A program made the translations under genes and the position numbers. Shown one piece after another: positions 26,832 to 35,986 of a stretch of DNA of 64,000 bases. Each line of letters opens with the position of its first letter. Within the stretch, counting starts at the first letter, position 1. The stretch is from Halobacillus salinus. GTDB lineage: Bacteria; Bacillota; Bacilli; Bacillales; Halobacillaceae. Under the pieces are notes generated by a model. The model did no database searches. It worked only from the letters and a program-made list of their open reading frames with translations, and was not told the origin of the DNA. The stretch lies in assembly GCF_004684905.1 (NCBI RefSeq), contig NZ_SRJC01000007.1, forward strand, positions 62,001 through 126,000, read 5' to 3'.

Positions 26832-27701
26832 ATGAGTAGATCTGAAAGACAGTTAGGCGGCCAACCAGCCCAAACCCAGAACAAGCAGCCAGGTGTCGAA
26901 GGTGGGATGAACCCACAGCCACTGCATGCAGATACCGATTACCATAGTGGAAATAAACTGAAAGGGAAAGTAGCTTTGATTACGGGTGGAGATAGCGGAA
27001 TCGGAAAGTCTGTCGCGATCGGCTTTGCGAAAGAAGGCGCAGATATCGCCATCGGATACTTAAATGAACACGAAGATGCAGAGAAAACGAAGCAGCTCAT
27101 TGAAGCGGAAGGACGTAAAGCCGTACTATTTCCAGGTGACGTCGGGGAGGAGACATTTTGTCATAACTTGATCCAACAAACCATCGATACATTCGGTCAG
27201 TTGGACATTCTCGTCAATAACGCAGCAGAACAACATCCGACCAACGATATTCTGAACATCTCAGCTGACCAATTGGAGCGTACCTTCCGTACGAATATTT
27301 TCTCCATGTTCCATTTAACGAAAGCGGCGCTGCCTCATTTGAAGAAAGGGAGCTCGATTATCAACACGGCATCCGTTACGCCATATGTAGGAAATGAGAA
27401 GCTTGTGGATTACACGTCCACAAAAGGAGCCGTCGTCGCCTTCACACGGTCTCTTGCCAAACAACTGGTCTCCAAAGGAATCCGCGTCAACGGCGTAGCA
27501 CCTGGGCCGATTTGGACCCCACTCATTCCGTCCACCTTCCCGGCGGAAGAAGTCGAGAAGTTCGGTGCTGACACGCCGATGGGACGGCCTGGACAGCCCG
27601 TTGAGCACGTTGGAAGCTACGTGTTACTAGCATCAGACGACTCTTCTTACATGACGGGGCAAATTCTGCATGTGAACGGCGGAGCTTACACATCGAGCTA
27701 A
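26832..27701 (+). CDS. SDR-family oxidoreductase (YhdF/YdaD-like, general stress type)
   Basis: 289 residues. N-terminal tail QPAQTQNKQPGVEGGMNPQP is the hallmark of the Bacillus YhdF-type stress dehydrogenases; then the NAD(P) motif TGGDSGIGKSVA, NNAAEQHP, catalytic YTSTKGA with Tyr-x3-Lys and GPIWTPLIPS. Substrate unknown; glucose-dehydrogenase-like. ATG 26832 has GGAG 11 bases upstream; ATG 26823 is only 2 bases from it. Confidence 0.9.
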   Translation: MSRSERQLGGQPAQTQNKQPGVEGGMNPQPLHADTDYHSGNKLKGKVALITGGDSGIGKSVAIGFAKEGADIAIGYLNEHEDAEKTKQLIEAEGRKAVLFPGDVGEETFCHNLIQQTIDTFGQLDILVNNAAEQHPTNDILNISADQLERTFRTNIFSMFHLTKAALPHLKKGSSIINTASVTPYVGNEKLVDYTSTKGAVVAFTRSLAKQLVSKGIRVNGVAPGPIWTPLIPSTFPAEEVEKFGADTPMGRPGQPVEHVGSYVLLASDDSSYMTGQILHVNGGAYTSS

Positions 27702-27765
27702 GCAACTCAGTTGCAAACCGCTTCCTCCCTTTTACAATAGATAGTAGGAAGGGAGTCGTTCACCA

Positions 27766-28587
27766 ATGCCAGAAGGTCCAGAAATACGTAAAGCAGCAGA
27801 TTACGTAGAGAAAGCCGTGGTCGGACGGGAAGTGTTGGATGTATTCTTTGCTTTTGAGCACCTTCAAGATTATGAAGAAGTGCTGAAAGGACGACACATT
27901 CTCCGTATCGATACAAAAGGAAAAGCAATGCTCACCCGCTTCGATAACGGTTATACCGTTTATTCGCACAACCAGTTGTACGGAAAATGGTACACGCGCA
28001 ATGCCTACAATTATCCGAAGACGAACCGACAACTACGCTTCGCGATTCATAATGAAAAGAAATCCGCGCTTTTGTACAGTGCCTCGGATATTGAAGTGTT
28101 AAGAGACGAAGAAGTCGAAGACCATCCGTTCATCTCAAAAGTGGGGCCGGACATTTTGAGTGAAGAGGTGACAAAGGATCAGTTGGTCGAACGTTTTCAA
28201 GACAAACGCTTTTATCGTAGGAAGTGGACTTCTCTTTTGCTGGATCAAGCCTTTATCGGAGGGATCGGCAACTATTTGCGTAGTGAAATCCTATTTGTCG
28301 CTGGCATCCATCCTGACCTAAGACCGATGGACTGCACAGCGGAACAGCTCGATAAAGCTGCACAGGCGAGTATTCACTTGATGTGGCAGTCATATCAGCA
28401 TAAAGGGATCACCAACGACCTCGAACTTGCCGAAAAGCTGAAAGCAGAAGGGGCGAAGCGGAGGGATTATCGTCACTGGGTGTTTAACAGAGAAGGCAAG
28501 GCGTGTCGAATCGACGGCACCGAAATTGTGAAAATACAAGCGGGGTCGAGACGTTGTTATTACTGCCCGACCTGCCAATCAAAGTGA
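27766..28587 (+). CDS. nei: Endonuclease VIII-like DNA glycosylase
   Basis: 273 residues. Catalytic N-terminus MPEGPE (Pro1/Glu2 after Met removal), H2TH region with GIGNYLRSEILF, and a C-terminal zinc finger with four cysteines (CRIDG...CYYCPTC). Excises oxidised bases with lyase activity. Placed next to UV-repair genes splAB in this block. AGGAAGGGAG ribosome-binding site. Confidence 0.92.
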   Translation: MPEGPEIRKAADYVEKAVVGREVLDVFFAFEHLQDYEEVLKGRHILRIDTKGKAMLTRFDNGYTVYSHNQLYGKWYTRNAYNYPKTNRQLRFAIHNEKKSALLYSASDIEVLRDEEVEDHPFISKVGPDILSEEVTKDQLVERFQDKRFYRRKWTSLLLDQAFIGGIGNYLRSEILFVAGIHPDLRPMDCTAEQLDKAAQASIHLMWQSYQHKGITNDLELAEKLKAEGAKRRDYRHWVFNREGKACRIDGTEIVKIQAGSRRCYYCPTCQSK

Positions 28588-28616
28588 GCCAGGAGGACTT
28601 GTCCTTCTGGCTTTTT
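28587..28616 (+). terminator. nei terminator
   Basis: AGCCAGGAGGAC TT GTCCTTCTGGCT, a 12-bp stem with one G-T pair, followed by TTTTT. Confidence 0.88.
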
Positions 28617-28627
28617 CACGTGAAAAA
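28612..28627. promoter_or_regulatory. parS-like perfect palindrome TTTTTCACGTGAAAAA
   Basis: Matches the parS consensus TGTTTCACGTGAAACA at 14 of 16 positions; the two differences are symmetric. It spans the stop codon of the phosphoesterase gene and the T-run of the nei terminator, which may alone account for the outer T/A bases. Confidence 0.45.
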
Positions 28628-29104
28628 GATATGCTCAGCCCGGATATTTGTGTCGATGGTCAGAATGCCAAATGAGTAGTTAGGTGATCTACGCTTGTCC
28701 GTCACAGAACCAGGGTTGAACAACATCGTTTTCTTAACGAATCTAAGGAGAGGTAAATGCGAATGCCCGAAAATAATCAGATCGAGTTCTTCCTCTCCGA
28801 AAGCCTCCACCACCCTTTTTTCAGTCGTCTTCTTCTCTCCGTGACCATGTACGAGGCCGATCCGCTTCCCTTCTGCTTCAATAATTTGCTTGAATGGGAA
28901 GATTGCTTGGATGTCTTCTCCATCTACGTTTCCATAAACCCCTTTTACAGGAGCATATGCTCTCAATTCTTCATATAGATCAGGTGTCTGCCAGTCTCCG
29001 GCGTGGATGATAAGGTCTGCTGAAGGCAGTTCTTCTATCAGGCGATCCGGCAGCTGTTTCGCTTTCTTCGGCATGTGAGTGTCAGATAATACGACGATTT
29101 TCAC
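28616..29104 (-). CDS. YfcE/MJ0936-family metallophosphoesterase
   Basis: About 162 residues. Metal ligands in LSDTHMP, IIHAGDW, VYGNVDG, LVHGHG and FGHSHLPL form the complete calcineurin-like set. Acts on small phosphodiesters; physiological substrate unknown. GTG 29104 chosen because GGGTGG lies 8 bases upstream; a GTG at 29116 is too close to it. Confidence 0.9.
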   Translation of the reverse strand: MKIVVLSDTHMPKKAKQLPDRLIEELPSADLIIHAGDWQTPDLYEELRAYAPVKGVYGNVDGEDIQAIFPFKQIIEAEGKRIGLVHGHGEKKTTEKRVVEAFGEEELDLIIFGHSHLPLLRFVKKTMLFNPGSVTDKRRSPNYSFGILTIDTNIRAEHIFFT

Positions 29105-29192
29105 CTGGGATACCACCCTTTCCTTAACTTTTCATTGCATAACTTTCTTTTCTTCTGTACAGTAGTCAAGTATGTGTTAGGAGGAATGCAAC

Positions 29193-29804
29193 ATGAATCA
29201 ACAACAACAGAAGGTACAGATGGTTACAGCTGATCCATCTGCTATCGGTTTATTCGGCCTGGCAATGGTCACGCTGGTCGCCTCATCAGCTAAGCTCGGC
29301 TTTACAGACGGAGTATCCTTTATCCTGCCGTGGGCGATTTTCTTAGGAGGAATTGCGCAGCTGATCGCAAGTATGCTCGATGCGAAACACAATAATACGT
29401 TCGGCACGACCGCTTTCGGCGCGTTCGGTTTATTCTGGCTCGGCGTCGGCACTTCTTGGTTGATCGAGTTCGGTGTTTTCGGTGAAGCAGCAGCTCAAGC
29501 AGTTGATCCGAACCAGCTTGGTATTGCTTATATCGGTTATTTGATTTTCAGTGTGTTCATGACGATCGGAGCCATGGAAACGCACAAAGTCTTATTCTTT
29601 ATTTTCGTTCTTATTGATTTCTTATTCATAGGATTATCTTTATCCACTCTAGGGTTCATGCCAGAAGCGATGCATACGGTCGCCGCTGTAGCGGAGTTCG
29701 GTATTGCGCTACTCAGCTTCTATGGATCTGCTGCTAGTGTACTGAATACTCACTTCGGAAAAGTCACACTACCGGTCGGTCAGCCGTTCGGTGTGTTCAA
29801 ATAA
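29193..29804 (+). CDS. AceTr (GPR1/FUN34/YaaH) acetate/succinate-type transporter
   Basis: 203 residues, six membrane helices; the ADPSAIGLFGLAM segment at residues 13-25 corresponds to the family's N-terminal NPAPLGL motif. Likely acetate or succinate uptake. AGGAGGAATGCAAC ribosome-binding site. Its terminator appears to have been displaced about 350 bases downstream (see findings). Confidence 0.9.
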   Translation: MNQQQQKVQMVTADPSAIGLFGLAMVTLVASSAKLGFTDGVSFILPWAIFLGGIAQLIASMLDAKHNNTFGTTAFGAFGLFWLGVGTSWLIEFGVFGEAAAQAVDPNQLGIAYIGYLIFSVFMTIGAMETHKVLFFIFVLIDFLFIGLSLSTLGFMPEAMHTVAAVAEFGIALLSFYGSAASVLNTHFGKVTLPVGQPFGVFK

Positions 29805-29811
29805 GTAAGAG

Positions 29812-29829
29812 TGAGACTGATTCTTACAG
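29812..29829 (+). repeat. Left copy of an 18-base direct repeat
   Basis: TGAGACTGATTCTTACAG, eight bases after the transporter's stop. It equals the 5' half of the hairpin terminator at 30165-30182 except for one base, so it looks like a leftover half of that terminator. Confidence 0.75.
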
Positions 29830-29870
29830 AGTGTCTAGAAAGCCTTCGGTTCTTCTAAGTGTAGAAAAAC

Positions 29871-29991
29871 GGTGTTGAAGAAACGGTCCGCTTTCCGCAG
29901 GCGTCCGGTGAGCCTCCTCGCTCCCTTTGGTCTCTGCGGGGTCTCACGCTGTACTTTGATCCTGCAGGAGTCTTCCCGTTTCTCCAACACC
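29871..29991. repeat. Intergenic Bacillaceae repeat with 16-bp terminal inverted repeats
   Basis: Ends GGTGTTGAAGAAACGG (29871-29886) and CCGTTTCTCCAACACC (29976-29991) are inverted repeats with one mismatch. The interior has GCTTTCCGCAGGCG, GTGAGCCTCCTCG, CTGCGGGGTCTCACG and CCTGCAGGAGTC, a set I recognise from many intergenic regions in Bacillaceae. Probably a small mobile or once-mobile palindromic element; I know no agreed name. Confidence 0.75.
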
Positions 29992-30164
29992 TTTTTAAAA
30001 TAAGTATGAACCTCTTGTGCTCCCTGTTCAAGAATAGCGGGCTAAAACCACACTTAATAGGATTTCCACTCAATTGTGCATGGTTTTGTTCGCACGTTTA
30101 ATGCAAAGTGGGCTGGAAAACAATATCTATAACAAAACCAAACTCTACCCTTTATTTAACAACC

Positions 30165-30200
30165 TGAGACCGATTCTTACAGCGAATCGGTCTTATTTTT
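30165..30200 (+). terminator. Terminator carrying the right direct-repeat copy
   Basis: AGACCGATTC/GAATCGGTCT perfect 10-bp stem with a TTACAGC loop, then TTATTTTT. It overlaps the stop codon of the converging hydrolase gene. Confidence 0.85.
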
Positions 30201-30912
30201 GTGCTTCCAGCCAGTCCGTGATCACTTCTACGATTTCATCCTGCTGTTCTTTCACCGAAATATCCGCTTGATTATCGCCTTTTTGCTCCCCGTACACACC
30301 GAACTGAGCATGGTTTCCACCTTCAATTTCGTGTAGTTCCGCTTCATCAGAGAGATAGGCTTTCGTCTCTTCAATCTTAGCCGGCGTACTTAAGCCATCT
30401 TGCTCTGCATAAATCGATAGAACGGGCGTATCAGTACCTGCGAAGCTACTTCCTTCTGTCGGATAGGAAGCTAGGAATATGACTCCATCCGCATTCTTTT
30501 CACGCGCAAAGGTAGCAGCGGCCACGCCTCCAAGTGAGTGACCCCCGACGTACCATTCTTCAATGTCCGGATAGCGGTCGACTAATTCTTGCGCTTTATT
30601 GGCATTCAAAAGGGCAAGATTCAGGCGGACATTTGGAACACCTGCGACATAACCAGCTTCCGAGAGCTGTTCTGCAATATAGCTGTATGCTTCTGGTTCT
30701 ACTTTGGCGCCAGGATAAAGTACAACTCCCCCCTCCGGCTCTCCGTCGGGCTCAAACACCACCCAGCCGTCATCCGTATCCACTTCTCCGATCCACTCTT
30801 CTATATTGCTTGATGCAGCATAGGTCTGCTGACTCCATACATAGAATCCGATTCCTGCTATAATCAACAATCCTAGTAAAATAAAAAATGCGAATTTAAG
30901 AAATCGTTTCAT
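30193..30912 (-). CDS. Membrane-anchored or secreted alpha/beta hydrolase
   Basis: 239 residues. One N-terminal membrane helix (about 4-24), then an alpha/beta-hydrolase fold with nucleophile motif GGHSLGG, an acid in YAEQDGLS and the final histidine in EGGNHAQFG. Dienelactone-hydrolase-like; substrate unknown. ATG 30912 is supported by GGAGG 7 bases upstream. Acidic exterior domain. Confidence 0.88.
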   Translation of the reverse strand: MKRFLKFAFFILLGLLIIAGIGFYVWSQQTYAASSNIEEWIGEVDTDDGWVVFEPDGEPEGGVVLYPGAKVEPEAYSYIAEQLSEAGYVAGVPNVRLNLALLNANKAQELVDRYPDIEEWYVGGHSLGGVAAATFAREKNADGVIFLASYPTEGSSFAGTDTPVLSIYAEQDGLSTPAKIEETKAYLSDEAELHEIEGGNHAQFGVYGEQKGDNQADISVKEQQDEIVEVITDWLEAQK

Positions 30913-31041
30913 CACAGCCCCTCCTCATGCTTCTATCATACTCCATCCGTGTGTCAGATGGTATTCACTTGTCCTTCAACAGAGGCTTTAAATGTCCTCG
31001 TCCTATGTCTTTTCAAACCGAACCGGATTCCTCTTCAAAAC

Positions 31042-31075
31042 AAAAAAGCGACTCTCGGTGAGAGTCGCTTTTTCG
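31042..31075 (-). terminator. Terminator of the mnmE-mnmG-rsmG operon
   Basis: AAGCGACTCTC GGTG AGAGTCGCTT perfect stem with T-runs on both strands, adjacent to the rsmG stop. Confidence 0.9.
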
Positions 31076-31076
31076 T

Positions 31077-31793
31077 TTATTCAATCGGCTGTTTGTTGGG
31101 AGTACCAGCTTTACGCGGGTATTTCTTCGGTGTTTTTCTCCGCTTCTCAATAATGGCAATGTTGCGTTCACTATCTTCTTCAGGCAAGTGGAACGTAAAT
31201 ACGTCCTGTACTTCCCCGCCGACTGTTTGGATGGCTATTTTCGCATCTTCCATTTCATCGACTAAGTTCGGACCTTTCATCGCCATAAAGTGGCCGCCTT
31301 TTGCCGTGAGCGGCAAACATAACTCGCTCAATACGCTCATGCGAGCTACCGCACGGGCCATGACGAGATCGAACCCTTCGCGGAATTTGGCATTTTTCCC
31401 GAAATTCTCAGCACGGTCGTGGTAAAACGCCACGTCATCCAGCTCGAGTTCATGGGCTAAGTGATTCAAGAACGTAATCCGCTTCTTCAAGGAATCGACG
31501 ATGGTCACTTTCAGCTGAGGAAATGCGATTTTGAGCGGCAGACTAGGGAACCCGGCTCCCGCTCCGACGTCACAGATTCTGAGTTCCTTGGTGAAATCGT
31601 GATGAAATGCGGCTGTCAGCGAATCATAGAAGTGCTTCAAATAAACGCCTTCCTGGTCGGTGATTGCCGTCAGATTCATCTTTTCGTTCCATTCCACAAG
31701 AATCTCAAAGTACCGCTTGAATTGATTTTGTTGTTTTTCATTTAGTTCGATGCCTTGTTCTTTCAAAGCATTCAAAAACGTATTCGTATCCAT
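31077..31793 (-). CDS. rsmG: 16S rRNA m7G527 methyltransferase
   Basis: 238 residues. SAM-binding motif [19 protein letters not shown], then [15 protein letters not shown] and [13 protein letters not shown], standard RsmG. Methylates G527 of 16S rRNA; loss gives low-level streptomycin resistance in other bacteria. Third gene of mnmE-mnmG-rsmG. Confidence 0.97.
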   Translation of the reverse strand: MDTNTFLNALKEQGIELNEKQQNQFKRYFEILVEWNEKMNLTAITDQEGVYLKHFYDSLTAAFHHDFTKELRICDVGAGAGFPSLPLKIAFPQLKVTIVDSLKKRITFLNHLAHELELDDVAFYHDRAENFGKNAKFREGFDLVMARAVARMSVLSELCLPLTAKGGHFMAMKGPNLVDEMEDAKIAIQTVGGEVQDVFTFHLPEEDSERNIAIIEKRRKTPKKYPRKAGTPNKQPIE

Positions 31794-31810
31794 AGCTTCC
31801 TCCCTTTGGT

Positions 31811-33700
31811 TTACTCCCCGGAAACGCGGGCGATGTTGCCTTGTTCAATATAAACAAGCAAGATGGAAACGTCCGCTGGGTTTACGCCAGACACGCGGGA
31901 AGCTTGGCCGACAGATAGTGGGCGGACTTTCTTCAGACGGTCACGCGCTTCTGTTGCAAGGCCGTTGATTGCATCGTAATCGATGTTTTCTGGAATTTTC
32001 TTCGAGTCCATTTTCTTCATTCGATCGATTTGCTCTAAGGCTTTCTTGATATAGCCTGCGTATTTCACTTGGATTTCGACTTGCTCTTTTTCATCAGCAG
32101 TCAGAGATTCCTCACTCGGCGTCAAACGCTCGATGTGTTCGTACTTCATCTCAGGGCGCTTCAATAGATCGATTGCTGAAATCGCATCTTTGAGCTTAGA
32201 ACCGCCAGCTTCTTCGATGACTGTCTGAACTTCATCAGTCGCTTTCAAAATCTGTTTATCCAATCGCTTCTTCTCGACTTCGATTTTACGCTTTTTCTCT
32301 AAGAAACGTTGGTAACGTTCTTCTGGAATCAGACCGTGCTCATAGCCGATTTCAAGAAGACGCATATCCGCGTTGTCATGACGTAGCATCAAGCGGAATT
32401 CAGCACGGGAAGTGAGCAGACGATACGGCTCGCTTGTCCCTTTTGTGACCAAGTCATCGATCATGACGCCGATGTACCCTTGGGAACGGTCTAGTACAAG
32501 TGGATCCAGATCAAGAGCTTTTGCTGCTGCGTTAATACCAGCCATCAGTCCTTGTCCAGCCGCTTCTTCATACCCTGACGTTCCGTTCAGCTGACCTGCT
32601 GTAAAGAGACCGGAGATCTGCTTCGTCTCAAGTGTCGGCCATAGCTGTGTTGGTACGACGGAATCGTATTCGATGGCATAACCGGCACGCATAATCTCTG
32701 CATTTTCAAGACCTGGTACGGTACGCATCATTTCATTTTGTACATACTCAGGAAGTGACGTGGAAAGTCCTTGTACATATACCTCTTCTGTGTCACGACC
32801 TTCTGGTTCAAGGAAAATCTGGTGACGAGGCTTATCGTTGAAACGGACGATTTTATCCTCGATGGATGGGCAGTAACGCGGCCCTGTCCCTTTGACGGCA
32901 CCTGAGTACATTGCGGACAATCCTAGGTTGTCGTCGATGACTTTGTGCGTCGTTTCATTCGTGTACGTCAACCAGCACGGAATTTGATCCATAATGAATT
33001 CGGTCGTTTCATAAGAGAAAGAGCGTGGCTCTTCTTCTCCTGGCTGAATTTCCGTCTTCGAGTAGTCGATGGTCTTGCTGTTAACACGCATCGGAGTACC
33101 GGTCTTGAAGCGGACCATTTCAATACCCATTTCTTCAAGCTGTTCCGATAACGAAACAGTAGAACGCTGGTTGTTCGGTCCACTCTCGTAGGAAAGATCA
33201 CCGATCAGCACTTTTCCGCGCATGAACGTACCAGTTGTAACAATTACGTTCGGTGCGTAGAAAGCCGCTTTTGTTTCGGTTACTACCCCTTTCACCTGAT
33301 CATCTTCGACAAGGACTTTTTCTACCATGCCTTGCTTCAGCGTCAAGTTATCCTGACTCTCAAGAACGCGCTTCATTTCTTTAATATATAGAGGCTTGTC
33401 CGCCTGCGCACGAAGCGCTCGTACAGCGGGACCTTTTCTCGTATTTAAAAGACGCATTTGAATATGCGTTTTATCGATGACTTTACCCATCGCGCCGCCT
33501 AATGCATCGATTTCGCGTACAACAATTCCTTTTGCTGGTCCACCGATTGACGGGTTACATGGCATGAAGGCGACAAGGTCGAGGTTTAGAGACAGCATCA
33601 ATGTCTTCGCTCCACGTCGCGCCGCAGCTAGCCCTGCTTCTACCCCTGCATGACCGGCACCAATTACAATTACGTCATAATGCCCTGCATCATATGTCAT
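31811..33700 (-). CDS. mnmG: tRNA-modifying enzyme MnmG (GidA)
   Basis: 629 residues. FAD motif [17 protein letters not shown] near residue 13, [12 protein letters not shown], a second nucleotide motif [14 protein letters not shown], and the C-terminal GidA domain ([14 protein letters not shown]) that meets MnmE. With MnmE it installs carboxymethylaminomethyl at U34 of tRNAs. AAAAGGAGAG ribosome-binding site; normal length. Confidence 0.98.
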   Translation of the reverse strand: MTYDAGHYDVIVIGAGHAGVEAGLAAARRGAKTLMLSLNLDLVAFMPCNPSIGGPAKGIVVREIDALGGAMGKVIDKTHIQMRLLNTRKGPAVRALRAQADKPLYIKEMKRVLESQDNLTLKQGMVEKVLVEDDQVKGVVTETKAAFYAPNVIVTTGTFMRGKVLIGDLSYESGPNNQRSTVSLSEQLEEMGIEMVRFKTGTPMRVNSKTIDYSKTEIQPGEEEPRSFSYETTEFIMDQIPCWLTYTNETTHKVIDDNLGLSAMYSGAVKGTGPRYCPSIEDKIVRFNDKPRHQIFLEPEGRDTEEVYVQGLSTSLPEYVQNEMMRTVPGLENAEIMRAGYAIEYDSVVPTQLWPTLETKQISGLFTAGQLNGTSGYEEAAGQGLMAGINAAAKALDLDPLVLDRSQGYIGVMIDDLVTKGTSEPYRLLTSRAEFRLMLRHDNADMRLLEIGYEHGLIPEERYQRFLEKKRKIEVEKKRLDKQILKATDEVQTVIEEAGGSKLKDAISAIDLLKRPEMKYEHIERLTPSEESLTADEKEQVEIQVKYAGYIKKALEQIDRMKKMDSKKIPENIDYDAINGLATEARDRLKKVRPLSVGQASRVSGVNPADVSILLVYIEQGNIARVSGE

Positions 33701-33724
33701 GTTGGATGACTCTCCTTTTATTGA

Positions 33725-35101
33725 TTATTTTCCTAAACAGAACTGCGAGAACAATTGGTCAATCAAGCTTTCGTTCACCGTATCCCCGACGATTTCACCG
33801 AGTATCTCCCATGTACGGGTGACGTCGATTTGGACAACATCAAGCGGCACACCCATTTCCATGCCTTCTTGGGCATCTTCGAGTGCCTGCTTCGCTTGTT
33901 TCAAGAGCTGCACGTGACGAACGTTGGACACATACGTCATGTCGCCTGCGTCCAAGTCTCCTTCGAAGAACGTGTTGGCGATCGCATTTTCTAACTGGTC
34001 GATACCTTCTTCGCGGATTAGTGCCGTTGTAACCACTGGATTCTCTCCAGCAAGTTCTTTCACACGGTCGATGTCTAGCTTAGGATCAAGGTCTGTCTTG
34101 TTCACGATCGTAATCACGTTCAAGTCTGAGACCGCTTCAAACAGTTTTTCATCTTCTTCGGTCAGTTCTTCTCCGTAGTTCAACACGAATAGGATAAGAT
34201 CCGCTTCTTTCAGAACTTGTCTGGAGCGCTCGACACCGATCCGCTCGACAATATCTTCTGTTTCGCGAATACCTGCCGTATCAATTAGGCAGAGCGGCAC
34301 GCCGCGGACGTTCACATACTCTTCAATCACGTCACGCGTCGTTCCGGGCACTTCCGTGACAATCGCTTTATTCTCATGAACGAGCGCATTCATCAAGGAT
34401 GATTTTCCGACGTTCGGACGACCGATGATGGCCGTACCCAACCCTTCACGCAAAATTTTCCCTTGGCGTGCTGTTTCGAGGATCTTCGTTACCTCTTCGT
34501 GTACTTCTTTCGTTTTCTGCTCCATCATTTCATGAGACATCTCTTCGACATCGTCATACTCTGGGTAGTCGATATTCACCTCGACGTGAGCGAGCGTCTC
34601 GAGCAGCTTCTGCCTCAATTCCTGGATCAGCTTCGACAAGCGCCCATCCATTTGCTTCAAGGCAACGTCCATCGCACGGTCGGTCTTGGCACGGATCAAA
34701 TCCATGACCGCCTCTGCTTGAGATAAGTCGATTCGACCGTTCATGAAGGCACGTTTCGTAAATTCTCCCGGTTCAGCCAGGCGTGCTCCGCTTGCTAGGA
34801 CAATTTCGAGCAGGCGGTTTACGGAAACGAGTCCTCCGTGACAGTTTATTTCTACTATATCTTCCCTAGTGAACGTCTTAGGTGCTCGCATGACGGAAAC
34901 CATAACCTCTTCCGCCAAGTCTCCTGTTTCAGGATCGATGATTTTTCCGTAGTGCATCGTGTGGGAGTCGACTTCATTCAAGTCCTTGCCTCGAAATAGC
35001 TTTGCAGCAATTGAGACTGCTTCTGGACCGCTGAGTCGTACAATCGCAATCGCTCCTTCCCCCATCGGGGTCGATATGGCGGTTATTGTATCAGTTTCCA
35101 C
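33725..35101 (-). CDS. mnmE: tRNA-modifying GTPase MnmE (TrmE)
   Basis: 458 residues. N-terminal folate-binding domain, G domain with [10 protein letters not shown] (227-236), DTAGI and NKTD, and the C-terminal FCLGK with the conserved cysteine (455). GTG start behind ACGGAGGTG. First gene of the operon, 24 bases from mnmG. A DnaA-box cluster lies just upstream. Confidence 0.98.
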   Translation of the reverse strand: METDTITAISTPMGEGAIAIVRLSGPEAVSIAAKLFRGKDLNEVDSHTMHYGKIIDPETGDLAEEVMVSVMRAPKTFTREDIVEINCHGGLVSVNRLLEIVLASGARLAEPGEFTKRAFMNGRIDLSQAEAVMDLIRAKTDRAMDVALKQMDGRLSKLIQELRQKLLETLAHVEVNIDYPEYDDVEEMSHEMMEQKTKEVHEEVTKILETARQGKILREGLGTAIIGRPNVGKSSLMNALVHENKAIVTEVPGTTRDVIEEYVNVRGVPLCLIDTAGIRETEDIVERIGVERSRQVLKEADLILFVLNYGEELTEEDEKLFEAVSDLNVITIVNKTDLDPKLDIDRVKELAGENPVVTTALIREEGIDQLENAIANTFFEGDLDAGDMTYVSNVRHVQLLKQAKQALEDAQEGMEMGVPLDVVQIDVTRTWEILGEIVGDTVNESLIDQLFSQFCLGK

Positions 35102-35137
35102 ACGCGCTCACCTCCGTTTCCTTTTGTCATTTCTCTA

Positions 35138-35256
35138 TTATCCACAGACTTCTTTGTTTTTATATTCACTAACAACTTAGAATACCACACACCCTGGTGT
35201 TTTGAAAAGCTATCCACATGAACGGATCTTCCAAAAACATGTTCGGGTTATCCACA
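35138..35256. promoter_or_regulatory. DnaA-box cluster upstream of mnmE
   Basis: Perfect TTATCCACA at 35138-35146 and 35248-35256 and CTATCCACA at 35210-35218, all in one orientation within 119 bases. It is about 2.5 kb from the main origin cluster, on the far side of jag-yidC-rnpA-rpmH. Confidence 0.6.
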
Positions 35257-35329
35257 TGTGCATAACTCTTCAACCCATTCTTCTCTCCTAGCCATGGTGA
35301 TTCAAGCTTTCTCAAATAATAATAGAACA

Positions 35330-35366
35330 AAAAAATACTCCCGCCTTAGACAGACGGAAGTACTTA
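35330..35366 (-). terminator. Terminator after jag
   Basis: Minus-strand imperfect stem TACTTCCGTC...GGCGGGAGTA followed by seven Ts. Confidence 0.7.
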
Positions 35367-35368
35367 TT

Positions 35369-35986
35369 TTACCTGCTCGGACGGATGACCACGAAACGAC
35401 GTGGTTCCTTTCCATCCGAATACGTCTCTACTTCACGATTATTTTGCAATACGGAGTGAATGATCTTGCGTTCATAAGAAGGCATCGGCTCGATTCTTAC
35501 GTCTTTTCCTGTACGGATCGCTTTGTCCGCCAGGCGTTCAGCTAAGCTCTCGAGCGTTTCACGACGGCGTCCACGGTAGCCTTCCGCATCGATCATGACC
35601 GTATAGAACTGGTTCGACTCTCGATTGATAACTAGTTGAGCCAAATATTGCAAGGAGTTGAGCGTTTGTCCTCTTTTTCCGATAAGCATCGCGACTTTAT
35701 CACTTTCAAGATCCATCATGATATCGCGGTCTTTTACATCGGTTTTAATTGTGACAGGTGCCCCCATCTGCGCTGCTACATCCTGAATGAAAGACTCGGC
35801 ATCCTGCACGGGGTTTTTTCTAATGGATACTTGTACAATGGCTGGTTTCGATCCAAAGCCAAGAAATCCTTTTTTCCCTTCGTCAATAACATGAACGTCG
35901 ACTTGATCTTTCGATGTCTGTAATTGCTTCAATGCTGATTCAATTGCCTCGTCCATCGTCGTTCCTGTAGCAGTAATTTGTTTCAC
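35369..35986 (-). CDS. jag: RNA-binding protein Jag (KhpB)
   Basis: 205 residues: N-terminal Jag domain (GTTMDEAIESAL, KKGFLGFGSKPA), KH domain with IGKRGQTLNSLQYL, C-terminal R3H domain (RPSR end). Binds RNA and affects cell division and sporulation in relatives. GTG start shares a base with the yidC stop (TAGTG), so it is coupled to yidC. Confidence 0.96.
   Translation of the reverse strand: MKQITATGTTMDEAIESALKQLQTSKDQVDVHVIDEGKKGFLGFGSKPAIVQVSIRKNPVQDAESFIQDVAAQMGAPVTIKTDVKDRDIMMDLESDKVAMLIGKRGQTLNSLQYLAQLVINRESNQFYTVMIDAEGYRGRRRETLESLAERLADKAIRTGKDVRIEPMPSYERKIIHSVLQNNREVETYSDGKEPRRFVVIRPSR

Larger units (their letters stand above)
29805..30192. other. 388-bp gene-free region with repeats behind the acetate transporter
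   Basis: Contains the left direct repeat, the 121-bp Bacillaceae-type repeat (29871-29991), about 170 bases of unassigned AT-rich sequence, and the terminator carrying the right direct repeat. No credible coding frame. Confidence 0.7.

Noticed and set aside
30949-31425. Plus-strand open frame of 158 codons
   Set aside because: Runs through the rsmG terminator and antisense to rsmG.
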